Assembly (NCBI GenBank): GCA_023091665.1 | Contig: JALJCQ010000013.1 | Span: forward strand, 2,976,001 to 3,040,000 | From: Pythium myriotylum | Lineage: Eukaryota; Oomycota; Peronosporomycetes; Pythiales; Pythiaceae | DNA: 64,000 nt | Direction: 5' to 3' | Shown here: one piece after another, positions 30,683-41,712 of the stretch | How the letters are laid out: each line of letters begins with the position of its first letter | How positions within the stretch are numbered: the first letter of the stretch is position 1 | Position numbers and translations under genes: made by a program | Notes under the pieces: generated by a model | Told to the model about the DNA's origin: nothing | The model's input: only the letters and a program-made list of their open reading frames with translations | Database searches by the model: none

Positions 30683-33472
30683 CTACAAACTGAAAATGAA
30701 CTTCACGACCTTGTCTTGGTCCAGCGTCACGCCATCATCACGCATGAGCTTGGCCTGGTTCTTCTTGATGAACTCCACGAGCAGCGGCTCGAACTGTTCC
30801 TCGATCTTCTCCATTGTCAAGTTCTCCGACGTCAAGATCTCGAACGCGGTCTTCACGTCCTCCTGAGACGAGCCGCTCTGCATCTGCTCAGCACAGAACT
30901 TGGAGAAATCCTCGAACGAGATCTCGTCGTTGTCGTTCTCATCCAACTTGTCGAACGCATCGTGGCACTCGTCCTCGCTTAGCGCAAGACCTAGACCCTT
31001 GCAGGCCATGATGAACTCTTCACGGGCGAGCACACCGTCGGAGTCGAGATCAAAGTGGTCGAAGACCTCGCGGATCTCCTTGATCTGCTGCGGCGTGAGG
31101 TTACCAACCTTGCTCAGCGCGACTTCCTTCTCGAGCGACTTGACCTTGTCACGCACAGCGTTCTCGAGAGACGAGAGCTGGGCACGAAGGCTGTGAATCG
31201 TCTCCGTCGTGTATGGGTTCGTGAACACGTGAAGATCCTCGAGAGCGTCGTTCACCTTCTCCAGCGCATCCATATCTTCGTTTAGCGAGGCCAACTGTTG
31301 CTGCGGCGTCTGCTCCTCTACGTCCTCAGGCTCAGCCATAGACGCAAGGTCCGACAAAGCGTGGGTGGAGTCGACGCGGAAGAGCGACTGACGGAGAGAG
31401 ACCATCGACGAGAACTGTTCGGCCAGCGAACCATCGACATTGTTGATCGCCTGGGTGCTCGCGATGCAGCGCTCCTTGATCTTGGCCGACAATTCCGCAA
31501 ACTTCCTGCAGGTCTCGTCACGACGCTCGACATTCGCAAGCTCCTCTTCGAAGTAGCCGTTCTTATCATCGCAGCTCGCAAGCAGGCGCTTCACGCGCGC
31601 ATCTGTTCGGTCAATCAAAGCGACATCACCGGCACGGCCGGCCTTCTCCAGGATGGGCTTTTTCTCAAGCAACTTTTCGATCTCCGTGACAACCGCGCCG
31701 TAAACCTTGGGCACGAGAACGTTCTCAAAGTGATCCTTGGCCGCGAGCACGGCATCCTTGGTAGCCGAGTCGACACGTGTCGCGACCTCGATCTCCTCGT
31801 CCATCTCTTCGATCACGTACTTGAGGTTGCGCATCAGGTTCTTGCAGTCCTTGACGACAGTATCGACCTCCTGTTGCGCACGGATCGCCTCGCGGATCTT
31901 GTTCTTGGTGTCTTCGATCTTCTCCTCGACCGTCACGACGAATGCCTGCATGGCCTCGACACGCTCCACGGCAGAGGCAGCCTCAGAGTTCTCGGCGCTG
32001 AGACCTTGCGAGTGCTCGACGACCGTACCAAGCAGCTGCTTGTAGCGCGGCAGCTCGACATCCTCGATAAAGCCGATGCTTTCGAGCTTCTCTTCAGCCT
32101 CGGCCGTGTTCGTGGCGAGCAGGCCTTCATCGAAGAGTACAGACGATTCCTTGTCCTTTGCCCATGCCTCGACCTTCTCGAGCTCCTTGACAACCTTGGC
32201 GAGGAAGACCTCGGTCTTCTGGAAGGTTTCGAGGCTCGTACGAAGCTTGAGTTCGTAGGCCGTCTCGAGCTCATCGAGATGGTTCTTCACTTCCTGGAGC
32301 TTCTCGATCGGCGGGTCGAGCACGGGCGTCTCACGGTTGTTGTTCTTGCAGCTCGCAATCCAGCGGCCGGCACAGCTGTCGACGGCGACGAACTGGGCCT
32401 CACGCGGCGGCTTCTCGCTCTTCTTGTACTCGAGGTGGTGGTTCAGAGCGTCGCGGGTATCGCCCAGGCGTCGCGGCGGCGTGAGCCCCTCGAAGCGCGT
32501 GATCTGCGACGTCATCCAGGCGAGCAGGCCCGAGGCGTTCTGCTCGTACTCGTTGGCGAGCTCCTGGTGGCGCTGCGCGATGTTGACGGCCTTGCTGATG
32601 GTCGTGAGCGCCTTCTTCTTCTGGACGCCCGAGGCGAACTCCTTGAAGAGCAGCGAGACGTAGGTCATGATGGACTTTTCGTCGGGCTTGTCGACGCCGG
32701 CGACGTCGGCGACGTTGAGCAGCTGCGGGATGCGGAACTTGTCCTGCGCGATGGTGAAGGCGCGCGAGACGTTCTCGGTCGCGTTCGCCGGGTTGAGCTT
32801 GTCAAAGTCGATGAGGCTCGGGTAGAAGCGGTGGATGAGCGCGCAGAAGGCCATGCCGTTGGCCCACGAGCTCGAAAAGTTCTTGACTTCGACGGTCGGG
32901 TAGTCGGCGAGCGACCGGTTGACCCAGAGCAGCAGGCCGTCCTTGCCCGAGACGCCTTCGACGTCAATCTCGGCGACCTGGAACGACTTGATGAGCGTCC
33001 ACATGAGTCCGAGGATGAGCTTCTGGTTGCCGTCGAGGATGTCGGACGAGCCGAGGTTCGTGAGGTTGACGTTCTTCTTCTGCATGAACGCGAACGCCAT
33101 GTTGAGGTTCTCCATCTTCTGGATGCGCATGCGCGGCTTCTTGTTGAATTTCTACTCCATCGCACCGTCGCGCGTCAGTTCCTCGCCGCCGCTTTCGGCC
33201 CCCCCTGCGCAAGCTGAAAAGCGCGTACCTTGCACACTTTTTCGCGGCAGATGATCTGCAGCAGCGCGATGAGCCGGATGCCGTCCGAGAGGTCCTCGTA
33301 GAGGTCATCGATCTGCATGCGCTTGCGCGAGAGGTACGTGTTGGCCCACTACAAAAGCACGAGCGTCTGTGCGTCAGTCTCGAATCCAACGACGCCAAGG
33401 ACGCCAAGGACGCCAACGCACTCGCGTGAACGTGTTCTTCTGCACGTCGACCCACTCGTCGCCGCCCGCCAT
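30683..33472 (-). CDS. ACTN: Alpha-actinin (three exons)
   Basis: Exons: 33422-33472, 33229-33348 and 30683-33151, joined by introns of 73 bp (33349-33421) and 77 bp (33152-33228), both GT..AG and phase 0. The product has 879 residues, the usual size. Exon 1 encodes MAGGDEWVDVQKNTFTR and exon 2 continues WANTYLSRKR..DDLYEDLSDG, the classic first calponin-homology domain. A second CH domain (DGLLLWVNRSL, FCALIHRFYPSLIDF), a helical rod of spectrin-type repeats and two EF-hands (DLDSDGVLAREE, DENDNDEISFED) follow. It should cross-link F-actin in a calcium-sensitive manner. It is divergent from the carrier gene. Confidence 0.93.
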
Positions 33473-33875
33473 CGTCGTCGCTGCCTGCCGGCGAATCCGC
33501 GTCTGGATCACCCTGTCCGTACTCGCGCAAGTCGGGGGAGGTTGTCTCCACGTGATGGGTTCTGGGTGGAGAAAACGGGTTGGAATACCGAGAGAAGAAC
33601 CCACCCGTGGAGAACGCCAACATCACTTGCTGTTTGTATAGGATGGGGAGCAGACATGCGACAAACGGGTCGGGTCGTAAGAAAAGAAAACGGGTCGCCG
33701 CGACAGGCCCCGACGAAGGAAGGGGGGAAAAAGGAAGCACGGAGTGCCCCCAACGTTGGTGTCACGAATGCCGTTCGATTGAATGACGCGTCCGATTACG
33801 CACTTCAACTGGACGCGTATGATACGCCACCCGGCGTCCGATTGCCATGGAGCTGCTGAGTGGACCCGCTCGAGA
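33473..33875. promoter_or_regulatory. Shared bidirectional promoter of alpha-actinin and the mitochondrial carrier
   Basis: A span of 403 bp separates the two divergent ATGs. I found no convincing initiator on either side and no further gene. Confidence 0.4.
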
Positions 33876-35042
33876 ATGGAGAAGCCGGATGAAGCCAAGT
33901 CGGTACGTTCTCTCGCCGGGCCATGCGCGCCGCCCGTCTGGGGCCTCGCGGATAGTCCGCCCGACTCGGCGACGCGTCTAACGGTGCCTTCTGCGCGCAG
34001 CTCGCCGACCAACTGCCCACGCTGCTGGGCAGCGCGTCGGCCGGCATGGTCGGCCGCGTCTTCTGCCACCCGATCGACACGGTCAAGGCGCGGCTCCAAG
34101 CCAGCGCGGCCGCCAGACAGAGCTTCTGGGGCGTGCTACAGTTGCACAACATGAGTCTCGCGCACCTGCGCGGGCTCTACCGAGGGCTCGGCGTCAGCAT
34201 GCTCGGCTCGGCGCCGGCCACGTGTCTCTATCTCACGTCCTACGAGGTCTCGAAGGACTCGCTCCACGCGGCGCCCTTCTTCCGCGAGAACCCGTCGCTG
34301 CTCTATCTCGGCGCTGGCATGCTTGCCGAGGCCTTCAGCTGCGTGCTCTGGGTACCCATCGACGTCATCAAAGAGCGCATGCAGGTGCAGCAACCAGTGG
34401 CCGAAGGAGCTGCACTAAGCCAGCGAGTCTACTACCGCAACACACTCCACGCCGTCCAGACCATCATGGAGACCGAGCGTCTGCGAGGCTTGTACAAAGG
34501 GTACGCCGCGACGCTGCTCTCGTTTGGGCCGTTCTCCGCACTCTACTTCATGTTCTACGAAAAGGTACCGAGCGTCTTGGGGTTGACTCTCACGATTTCG
34601 AGTCTCAATGTCTTTCTCTTAATCGACAGAGCAAGTCCTTGCTGCAGGACTACCTCAAGACAGAAGAGCTATCGCCGCAGTACACACTAGCTAGTGCGGC
34701 CACTGCTGGAGCCGCGGCCTCGCTGATCACGAACCCGCTCGACATGATCAAACTGCGTCTACAGGTGCAACGTGCGTACGCAGCAGAGACCAACGCGGTC
34801 GCGTACACCGGTATTGTCGACGGGCTCACCAAAGTAATCCGGTAGGTGGCACGAATGGCCATTTTGTCCACTTATTTGGTGGTGGAGTCCTCATGCATGC
34901 TTCATCCACTAGTTCCGAAGGTGTGTTGGCGCTGTACAAGGGAGCTGGTGCTCGCGTTGCTTTCCACGCCCCGTCAACAGCCATCACGATGTCGTTATTT
35001 GAAAGCTGCCGCCGATTTTTTGCCAATCTTCTGGACAAGTAG
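33876..35042 (+). CDS. Mitochondrial carrier family protein (four exons)
   Basis: Exons 33876-33902, 34001-34564, 34630-34841 and 34913-35042 join in phase to 310 residues; introns are 98, 65 and 71 bp. The three carrier signatures are visible: PIDTVKARLQ, PIDVIKERMQVQ and PLDMIKLRLQVQ, each followed by an aromatic-glycine stretch (LRGLYRG, LRGLYKGYAA, VLALYKGAGAR). The length and three-repeat plan fit the SLC25 family of the inner mitochondrial membrane. The transported substrate cannot be assigned. The first exon codes for only nine residues; it was chosen because it supplies an in-phase ATG with a GTACGT donor. Confidence 0.85.
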
Positions 35043-36274
35043 TAGACAGATGGTGATAGGTACATGTGGTTTCGAACCGTGCGAACACAGACAGAGTTGG
35101 CGTACGAGAGCGGCCAGCATCACTGGTGCTTCGGGGCGGAGTTGTCTCAATGTTGTTCATCTGGTCTTAGCTGAGTTCATCTGGATGAAGCCACACGGTT
35201 GGTGTGCATTATGGTGGTCGTTGGTAACACCACCTCACCCATCTCATTCCAGAGAACCCATGGGGTTGTTCGGGAGAAAAATTTCAAGCGATGGCTTCGG
35301 CTATCATGGCATATTTATCAGCCATTAAAGCTTCTCGGTGGACCAATCACTCGAAGTTGGGGGCGAATTTGTTACGAGCAGTATACGTGTCGACAACAAC
35401 GCGCCTGGCGATGCTGGAAGCCAATTCAGTGGACTTGGCCATGACTCGCCGACCAAAACGTAGCTCCGATGCAACTTGTCGATGGTAAAAACACTATTGA
35501 AAGTTCCCAGCGCCATCGCATCTCTGTACGTCACATTGTCGCGAATGGAGAAGTCCCACTCGCCCATAAGTACTTTTCAAGTCCGGCTGGTTGAACTAGC
35601 GAGATGTAGCCTCGCTAGAGAAAAGCGAAAATTCTCAGCGTGGGACTCGTCGTGGTGTTGCGTCGGCGTTCATCTCGTCGCGCGTTCGAACCCAGATTTG
35701 ACCACGTGTCTTCACTGGACTAGCACGGTGCTGATCAAGGTCAACCCATCGCCATGAGCATGTGCAAGATGGACTCAGCAAGCGCTGACTATGGGACTTG
35801 GCACATGCTCCTCTTCATGGTATTCTTGGCATTGGTGTGGCCTATAACATGTGTAGAATGCGCCTCGAGTTCGTTTCAACATGCTGTGGTGAGTCATCAA
35901 TTGTGCCGTGCGTTCCTCGCTCCATTGAACAGTTCCGCGCCTCTTCCGAGTCCATCCTCACGGCATTTGACCATGAGTAAACACACTGCCGCAACTGTCC
36001 CAGAAGACGGCCCATTTCCCCACAAACTCAGACCTTGACCGTCAGCCTTCGCTCGTCGAATCGAACGCACAGCTCATCATCTTCGTTGCGATCTCAGAAA
36101 AAAACGCACCCGAGTCTCAAAGGAGTCAGGCAAACTTCAACTCGGACTTGTACTCACTTGTCGCTGAGTCTGAGAACGAACGGGCCGTCAGCGAATCTTC
36201 GGTTTTAAGAGGAGGCGTAGCTGTAGCCTGGCGTGCGGCCATCACGTCCCGGGTCACATTCTCGCGAGAAGCTC
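35043..36274. other. Gene-free interval of 1.2 kb, probably decayed sequence
   Basis: Several short frames on both strands look mildly protein-like (for example around 35567-35325 minus and 35798-35980 plus), but none has a motif I recognise and all are interrupted. An inverted repeat CTAGCGAG/CTCGCTAG lies at about 35598-35620. Near the right end TCACATTCTCGC (36254-36265) resembles an initiator for the next gene, about 20 bases before its ATG. Confidence 0.4.
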
Positions 36275-39200
36275 ATGGACGTCGCGTTCCACGTCGCGGT
36301 CTTTGCGCGCCACGTGGCCGGCGACGCCGCGCAGCTCTGTCTGCTCGGCAACGCCACGGAACTCGGCGCCTGGGACGCCACGCGAGCCGGTAGGCGCGGC
36401 CACGGCCAGCCAAGAGGACGCTTGGGACTGACTCCGCCGTGTTGGTCGTCTCGCAGTGCCCCTGCAGCTCGTGGAGGAGACGGCGGCCGAGAAGAAGTTC
36501 GCGACGACCGTCTCGTTCCCGCCCGAGCGCGAGTTCTTCCCGCTCGAGTACAAGTACATCGTCAAAGACGCCAAGACCAACGAGGTCGTGGCCTGGGAAG
36601 CTATCCCGGGCAACCGCACGCTCTCGCTCACGCGCGCGACGAACGCAGCACTGTAAGCCCGCGACTGCATGCTGAGTATTCCCCGCTTGAGAGAGTGGCT
36701 GAGTGGAGGCTGTGTGCAGAGCGAAGCCAGCCAAGCAGAGCTCGACCTTCAAGTCGGATCGCACGCCGAGTCCGGGACCACGCCCGGCCTCATTGGGCAA
36801 CAATGGCAACCACAATGGATTTCACGAGTGGCGATGCGCTCGCACTGAGCGCCAGGCCAACTCATGGTGGTGTGTGGACCTGAAAGAACCACTCGAGCTC
36901 TCGCGGCTGAACTTGTGGAAGTCGATGACGTACCACGAGCAGCCCAAGCGAGCGGCCGCACAGCCGCCAGCGTCGCATGTGGCGTTCGCTCGAAGTCCGT
37001 CGGCCTTGGCTCCGCCACCGGCGTGGATCGTCGTCTCGACGGAAGATCTCGGTGCGAAAACCGGCGAAGATCTCGTCAAGCTGCTTCATGCGCCTGGCTA
37101 TCTTCCGCAGTCAGCCAAGGCATTCCCCCTGGAGTTCCACGAGGACGCGCGCGTTGAGACCCTGGACCTTGGTGGTGTCGCGGCTCGATACGTTCGTATT
37201 CAGTATGATAGCGCGCACAGTGCTGTCCAGTTCGCTGAACTCGAAGTGTTCGCGGAAGGCAAGGAGAAGTTGGCATCCCCGCAACCACTCCAACGAGATG
37301 ACGGCTTCTTTGGTGTCGACTCGGCGTTGGACGGGGATCTCCATGAGTACATTGATAGCGAGTGGGTGGACCCACAGGGTGATAACTCGCTCATTCGCTT
37401 GTGGATCGGCAGCTATCAGAAGGACGTCCCAGCGATTCAATGGTTTGACGGGTCTTCGAGCTCGCGACCGATTCATGTTGCTCTGCGTCATCAAGTGCAG
37501 CAGAGACAGCATGTGAATGATGTTGATCAACTGCGAGATGTCGACTTTCCTGTTGATTCTCGAGGAGCATCATTGCTTGATAAGGATGGATCAGAATTTC
37601 GTGAAAGCCTGACGGCGTATCTTCACAATCCGAGCCGTGATTTGAGCCCGTTCCTGAACTCAACGAATGCGACGAGCGTCGATGCATGGCTCCAGCGATT
37701 TGCGGAAACCAGACTGCTTAGCGACGACCAAATCTCCCAGCTCCGATTCCACGCAAAGACCATCGTCGTCAAGGCGGGTGAAACAATACTGGATTATGGG
37801 GAGCGGACTCGCACTGCGTTCTTTGTCGTCCAGGGCGAAGTTGAAGTCACTGGACCCAGGACTGTTACTGGCGCTCTTGCTCTCGGCTCACTACGAGCTG
37901 ACTCTTCGTTCAACGATCTCGCGTTGTTCTCATCCTGGCCAGAGAGAAGCGCAAGGTTCCACGCAAAGAGCCAGGTTACAGTCGCATCTATCACGTTTGA
38001 CTCGTTAAAGCAAGTTCTGGGAGATGACAAGTTGCGCACACTTCGTCATCATCTCCTGCGCGAGCGTCATGACCTCGACTCATCGCCTGCCCCTGATGGG
38101 CAAGAAAAGCTTCTGTTTGTTGATGGCGATAGAGCCCAGGTATTCCGAACGAAAGTGCCAACGTCCTCGCTATCGACTGTTGATGCTGAGGCGGTCCATC
38201 GACTCACGATCGAATTCTACGAGGTCACTGAAACCGGCACAAGTATCTCGAGCAGCAAGAAGAGAGGAGCGCTTCTCGGGGCCACTGCATTGATTCCCTC
38301 ACAGCTCGAGAAGCATGGCGAAGGCTTCCTGCGCTTGCCCATCCTCTCGCCAACAGGAACCTCGGAGGCCATATCGGTCGTCGGACAGGTATCTTTGCAC
38401 TACCTTGTCGTCCGACCATTTGCACATCCGAAGAATGATCTCTCAAACGTGTGGAGAACCTACTGGCGTGAGCGAAATCCTCTCAGCGGTGGTCATCGCG
38501 GCATGGGTCGCCACTTCAACCAAGTCGGAGACTACCGCAAGGCACTGACACGTGAGAATACGTTGGCATCCTTCATCCTCGCCGGCCGTAGCGGAGCCGA
38601 TTTTGTTGAGTTTGACGTGCAGCTCACGAAGGACCATGTTCCAGTGTTGTACCACGACTTCATCTTCCGCGTTGGATTGGAGGACAAGTTTGCGTGGTCT
38701 CAAGGCGCTCGGGCCGAGCAACACGAGATCGCACTGTATGAGCTAACCAGTCGTGAGCTCACACGGTCGCAGACCTCCGTGGGTCCCAAGAAAGAGCCAG
38801 CAAAACTCAAGCGTCTCGCTAAGAAGCACTGGAACACGATTCTGGGTAGAACCATATCCCACGGATCGGCGAAAACGAGAATTGACCCTGCCCGAGGAAC
38901 TGTAGGGGTTGTGGACACTAGCGATGACCACCTCGTGGAGTTTTATCCACGTCTGGAAGACCTGCTCAAGCACGTGCCGCCTGAGATCGGCCTGAACATC
39001 GAGATCAAGTACCCGGATACATTCAAGCGCAGTGCGTACCGATTCTCGTCATCGTTTGCCATGAACTATTACATCGACACGATCCTCAAGTGCGTGTTCG
39101 ACCACGCAGGCGTCGGGCGTCGCATTTTCTTCTCATGCTTCGACCCGGACTTCGTAGTCGCGCTCAGGGCGAAGCAGGCGACGTACCCGGTCTTCTTCCT

Positions 39201-39513
39201 CACATACGGCCGGGTGCAGCCCACGATTGACGCGCGACTGACGATCCAGTTCGCGCACAACTTTGCCAAAATGGAGAAGCTGCGCGGAATCGTGTCCAAC
39301 TCGGACGAGTTCCTCACCCAACCCGAGTCCATCGAACTGGTCAAGCGCGACGGGCTCGTGCTCATGACCTGGGGCGACCAGAACACAAGCCACGAGTGCG
39401 TGCAGCTCCAGAAACGCTACGCGATCGACGGCGTCATCAGCGACAACATCGGCGATCTCACGCGCGCGGACCGCAAAGCGCTCGCTGCCTCGCCACCTGA
39501 AAGATCAACGTAG
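36275..39513 (+). CDS. Glycerophosphodiester phosphodiesterase fused to CBM20, discoidin-like and cyclic-nucleotide-binding-like domains (three exons)
   Basis: Exons 36275-36389, 36457-36652 and 36720-39513 join in phase to 1034 residues; both introns are 67 bp. Residues 1-104 form a CBM20 starch-binding module (LLGNATELGAWD..AVPL; EYKYIVKD). At about 110-285 an F5/8C-like beta domain contains NSWWCVDLKEPLELSRLNLW and ARYVRIQYDS. About 420-550 resembles a cyclic-nucleotide-binding domain (VKAGETILDYGE..FFVVQGEVEV). The C-terminal 340 residues are a GDPD catalytic domain with HRG at about 696, the metal-site FVEFDVQ and NIEIKYP. CBM20 plus GDPD is the plan of GPCPD1, which hydrolyses glycerophosphocholine; the middle domains are extra. 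Confidence 0.85.
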
Positions 39514-39620
39514 AAAGTACAACCAACCACACCAGGGTGCTGAAGGGGTTTGGCTATTTTTTGGGGGGATGAATACAGTACTCCACGAAAGGTTCGACGG
39601 CATCATGCTTTGCTTGTCAT

Positions 39621-39815
39621 TTAGTCTTGCTCGGCCGTGGAGGAGACGGGCACCGGTGTCGTGGTGGGTTCAGGGCACGCGGTAAAGTTGCAGCTGGGAG
39701 GTATGCGCTTGGCGAAGCTGCCGTCGGCGCAGAGCAGCGCTTCCTCCGTGCAGCCCTGAGCGGCCGAGAGCGGCGCGAGAACGGCGACGGCGAGTGCAAG
39801 GAAGATCCACTTCAT
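39621..39815 (-). CDS. Small secreted four-cysteine protein, 64 residues
   Basis: From ATG 39815 the product begins with a clear signal peptide (MKWIFLALAVAVLAPLSAAQ), leaving about 44 residues. The mature part has four cysteines in GCTEEALLCADGS and PPSCNFTACPE, then a Thr/Pro/Ser tail. The pattern C-x6-C-x-DGS..C-x3-C resembles a short Cys motif (xCPDGSxxxRxxPxCxFxxCP) that occurs in assorted secreted proteins. A good initiator 36 bases upstream fixes the start. In an oomycete it could be an apoplastic protein or inhibitor; that is inference. Confidence 0.65.
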   Translation of the reverse strand: MKWIFLALAVAVLAPLSAAQGCTEEALLCADGSFAKRIPPSCNFTACPEPTTTPVPVSSTAEQD

Positions 39816-39850
39816 CGATGACAAGAGCGAAGAACCGTAGTGGGCGCGAG

Positions 39851-39871
39851 GACGAGAAACGGCGAGTGAGC
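39851..39871 (-). promoter_or_regulatory. Oomycete-type initiator of the small secreted protein
   Basis: The reverse strand reads GCTCACTCGCCGTTTCTCGT, a close match to the oomycete core promoter. It ends 35 bases before the ATG at 39815. Confidence 0.6.
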
Positions 39872-39996
39872 AGCTCATTCAACGAAACGGTGGTGCACTT
39901 GCTCTATTTCAAGAGAGAGAAGTTCGGACCACAGGACAGTACTCTATGTCCTGCGTTGCGTGATGGAAGCATCATATATTACAGGGAGCATGCCGC

Positions 39997-40808
39997 TCAC
40001 ATGACGACGCACGAGCCTTGCTTGGGCGTCGACTCTCGCCGCTCGTCGTGCTCGCCCGTCTCCATCGCTTCGTTCTCGTGGTCGTCGACGTCGGGGATGC
40101 CCGCGAGCGTCGGCTTGGAGGCCTTCGGGGACGCCTCTCGCTCGGCGTGCGAGGGAGCCGGCGTGGCGTTCTGCGCCGGACGCTGGAGCATCTTGTTGAA
40201 CGGGTCCGAGGCCTCCTGCTCCTGGAGCTCCTGGAGCTGCTTCTGCTGGAGCGTCGCGATGACCTCGGCCGGCAGCCCCATCTTGGTCGCGTCCAGCTTG
40301 GCCTGCTCGCGCAGCACGGCGTTCTTGACGGCGTCGTTCTTGAACGGAACTGCCCACACACACCCCTTCTTCATGAGCAACCCACGACTGCTCTGCTCCA
40401 TAAGCAACGACACCCAACGAGTCTCTGCCACGTACCGAATCCGTCGCTTCCAACCGCGTCGGCGTCGATGTCGACCGGCTTCTCCCACGTGTCCTCGCCC
40501 GTGTCCACGTTGTGGTAGTACGTGCGCCCGCGCTTGCTCTTGAGCTCCATCCATCGCTTGCGCTTGGGCTTGTCCGCCGCGCTCGCGGTCGCCGTGGCGC
40601 TGGGCGTGGCGCCGTCGCCGGCGAACGCGACGGTCTCCACGACGACGGCGTCGCCGCTCGCCTCGGGCGCATAGCCGCGGCCGCAGACCGTGCACTTGCC
40701 GAGCGCGAGCATGTCTTCCTTGGGCACGTTGACCTTGCAGCCGCCGCACTTGATGAAGCGCTCGTTCAGCGACGCGGCCGCCGCGCCGTTCACGCCGACC
40801 GACGCCAT
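39997..40808 (-). CDS. Zinc-ribbon / WW-domain protein with C-terminal CaaX box (two exons)
   Basis: Exons 40436-40808 and 39997-40349 join in phase over an 86-bp intron to 241 residues. Residues about 17-45 hold two CxxC pairs (CGGC..CTVCGRGY), a zinc-ribbon type knuckle. A WW domain follows at about 83-115 (RWMELKSKRGRTYYHNV..TWEKP), so Pro-rich ligands are expected. The rest is a charged helix (LQQKQLQELQEQEASDPF) and a disordered tail. The protein ends exactly in CVVM, a canonical farnesylation signal. I infer a lipid-anchored adaptor at membranes. The family is not one I know. Confidence 0.75.
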
Positions 40809-41124
40809 GGTCCTTGATTCTGCCTTCCGGCGATGGCGCTTCGCGCGACACGCGAGCGATCGCAACGCGCGACCTTCGTGCGACCTCCCAAATGGATCCT
40901 GATATTCTCGAGTGGGTTCAAAAATTCACCATGCCCCTTCGTGCGGAAAGAGAGATGAGCGAGGGGGAAAGAAGAGATGGGAATGGAAAATGGCGGATCT
41001 CGTTGGCGTGCTGCAAGGGTTTCCTAAGTACTATACTGGCATGTCTTTCTTCCTAAATATTCTGGTTCAAAATCTGGTGGTCGTGGGGGTAGCTTCTTTG
41101 GTGGTGTCTTCCTAATGGGTTCGT
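40809..41124. other. Intergenic, 316 bp, no gene seen
   Basis: It holds the upstream region of the WW/CaaX gene on one side and the 3' flank of the zinc-binding copy 2 on the other. No motif stands out. Confidence 0.4.
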
Positions 41125-41622
41125 TTACGCGAGCGTGGGCTCGTCCTTGATCAGCAGCGCGCTTTCGTCCTCGACGTCTTCGAGCAGCTGGAGCAATTCC
41201 TGCAGCTCGCTCTCGGAGAACTCGGGCAGCTCGACGTCCGCGACGTCGAACGGGCCGGCTGCGCGCTCGTCGCCTTCCTCGGACTTGACGTCCGAGTCCG
41301 AGAGTGGGTACATCCAGTCGCGCGAGCGCTCGACCGGCGGCACGGGCACGCCCTGTCGTCGCAGGCGGCGGCGGTGGTCGACGCGGCGCTGGTTCACGTT
41401 GGCGCGCTCGCGGTGGTAGGCGCAGAAGCGGTGGAGGCCGCCGCCGCGCTTCTCGCTGCGGAGGTTGTCGCAGAGCTTGCTCGGGTAGCGGCAGAGCATG
41501 GCGTCGCGCTCGGGGCTGTGGATCATGGCGGTCGCCGAGAGCAGCGTGAGCGGCATGGTGGATGTGGGAGTAGGGGGCTTGCTGAACGCCGGCACAAGAT
41601 ACGGCGCCTCGCTCTGGAGCAT
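41125..41622 (-). CDS. Putative zinc-binding, basic, acidic-tailed nuclear regulator, copy 2
   Basis: The gene encodes 165 residues from ATG 41622. The central domain is nearly identical to copy 1: CRYPSKLC, LHRFCAYHRERAN and NQRRVDHRRRLRRQG, giving C-x6-C-x12-H-x2-C-x2-H plus a basic patch. The acidic tail keeps ELQELLQLLEDVEDE where copy 1 has DLQELMELLDDVD, so this element is conserved and may be an activation or docking helix. An initiator (41669-41690, minus strand) places transcription start about 65 bases upstream and supports this ATG. The two copies are 19 kb apart in opposite orientation. Confidence 0.65.
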   Translation of the reverse strand: MLQSEAPYLVPAFSKPPTPTSTMPLTLLSATAMIHSPERDAMLCRYPSKLCDNLRSEKRGGGLHRFCAYHRERANVNQRRVDHRRRLRRQGVPVPPVERSRDWMYPLSDSDVKSEEGDERAAGPFDVADVELPEFSESELQELLQLLEDVEDESALLIKDEPTLA

Positions 41623-41668
41623 CGCAGTCAGTAGGCTCTTCGTCGTCGTCTTCGACTTCTTCGCCGTC

Positions 41669-41690
41669 GCCGGAAAGAATTCGCGAGTGA
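41669..41690 (-). promoter_or_regulatory. Oomycete-type initiator of zinc-binding copy 2
   Basis: The reverse strand reads TCTCACTCGCGAATTCTTTC, fitting TCAYTYYNCAWTTT with one mismatch in the core. It rules against longer GTG-started readings of the gene. Confidence 0.55.
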
Positions 41691-41712
41691 GAACGGATGT
41701 CTTCGTACCCAC

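Noticed and set aside
31298..33217. 639-codon plus-strand open frame
   Set aside because: It lies exactly opposite the alpha-actinin rod. The Leu/Arg/Glu-rich product without motifs is typical of an antisense frame over a helical, GC-rich gene.
33603..34099. Minus-strand frames over the first carrier exon
   Set aside because: The plus strand gives in-phase exons with carrier signatures; the minus frames have none.
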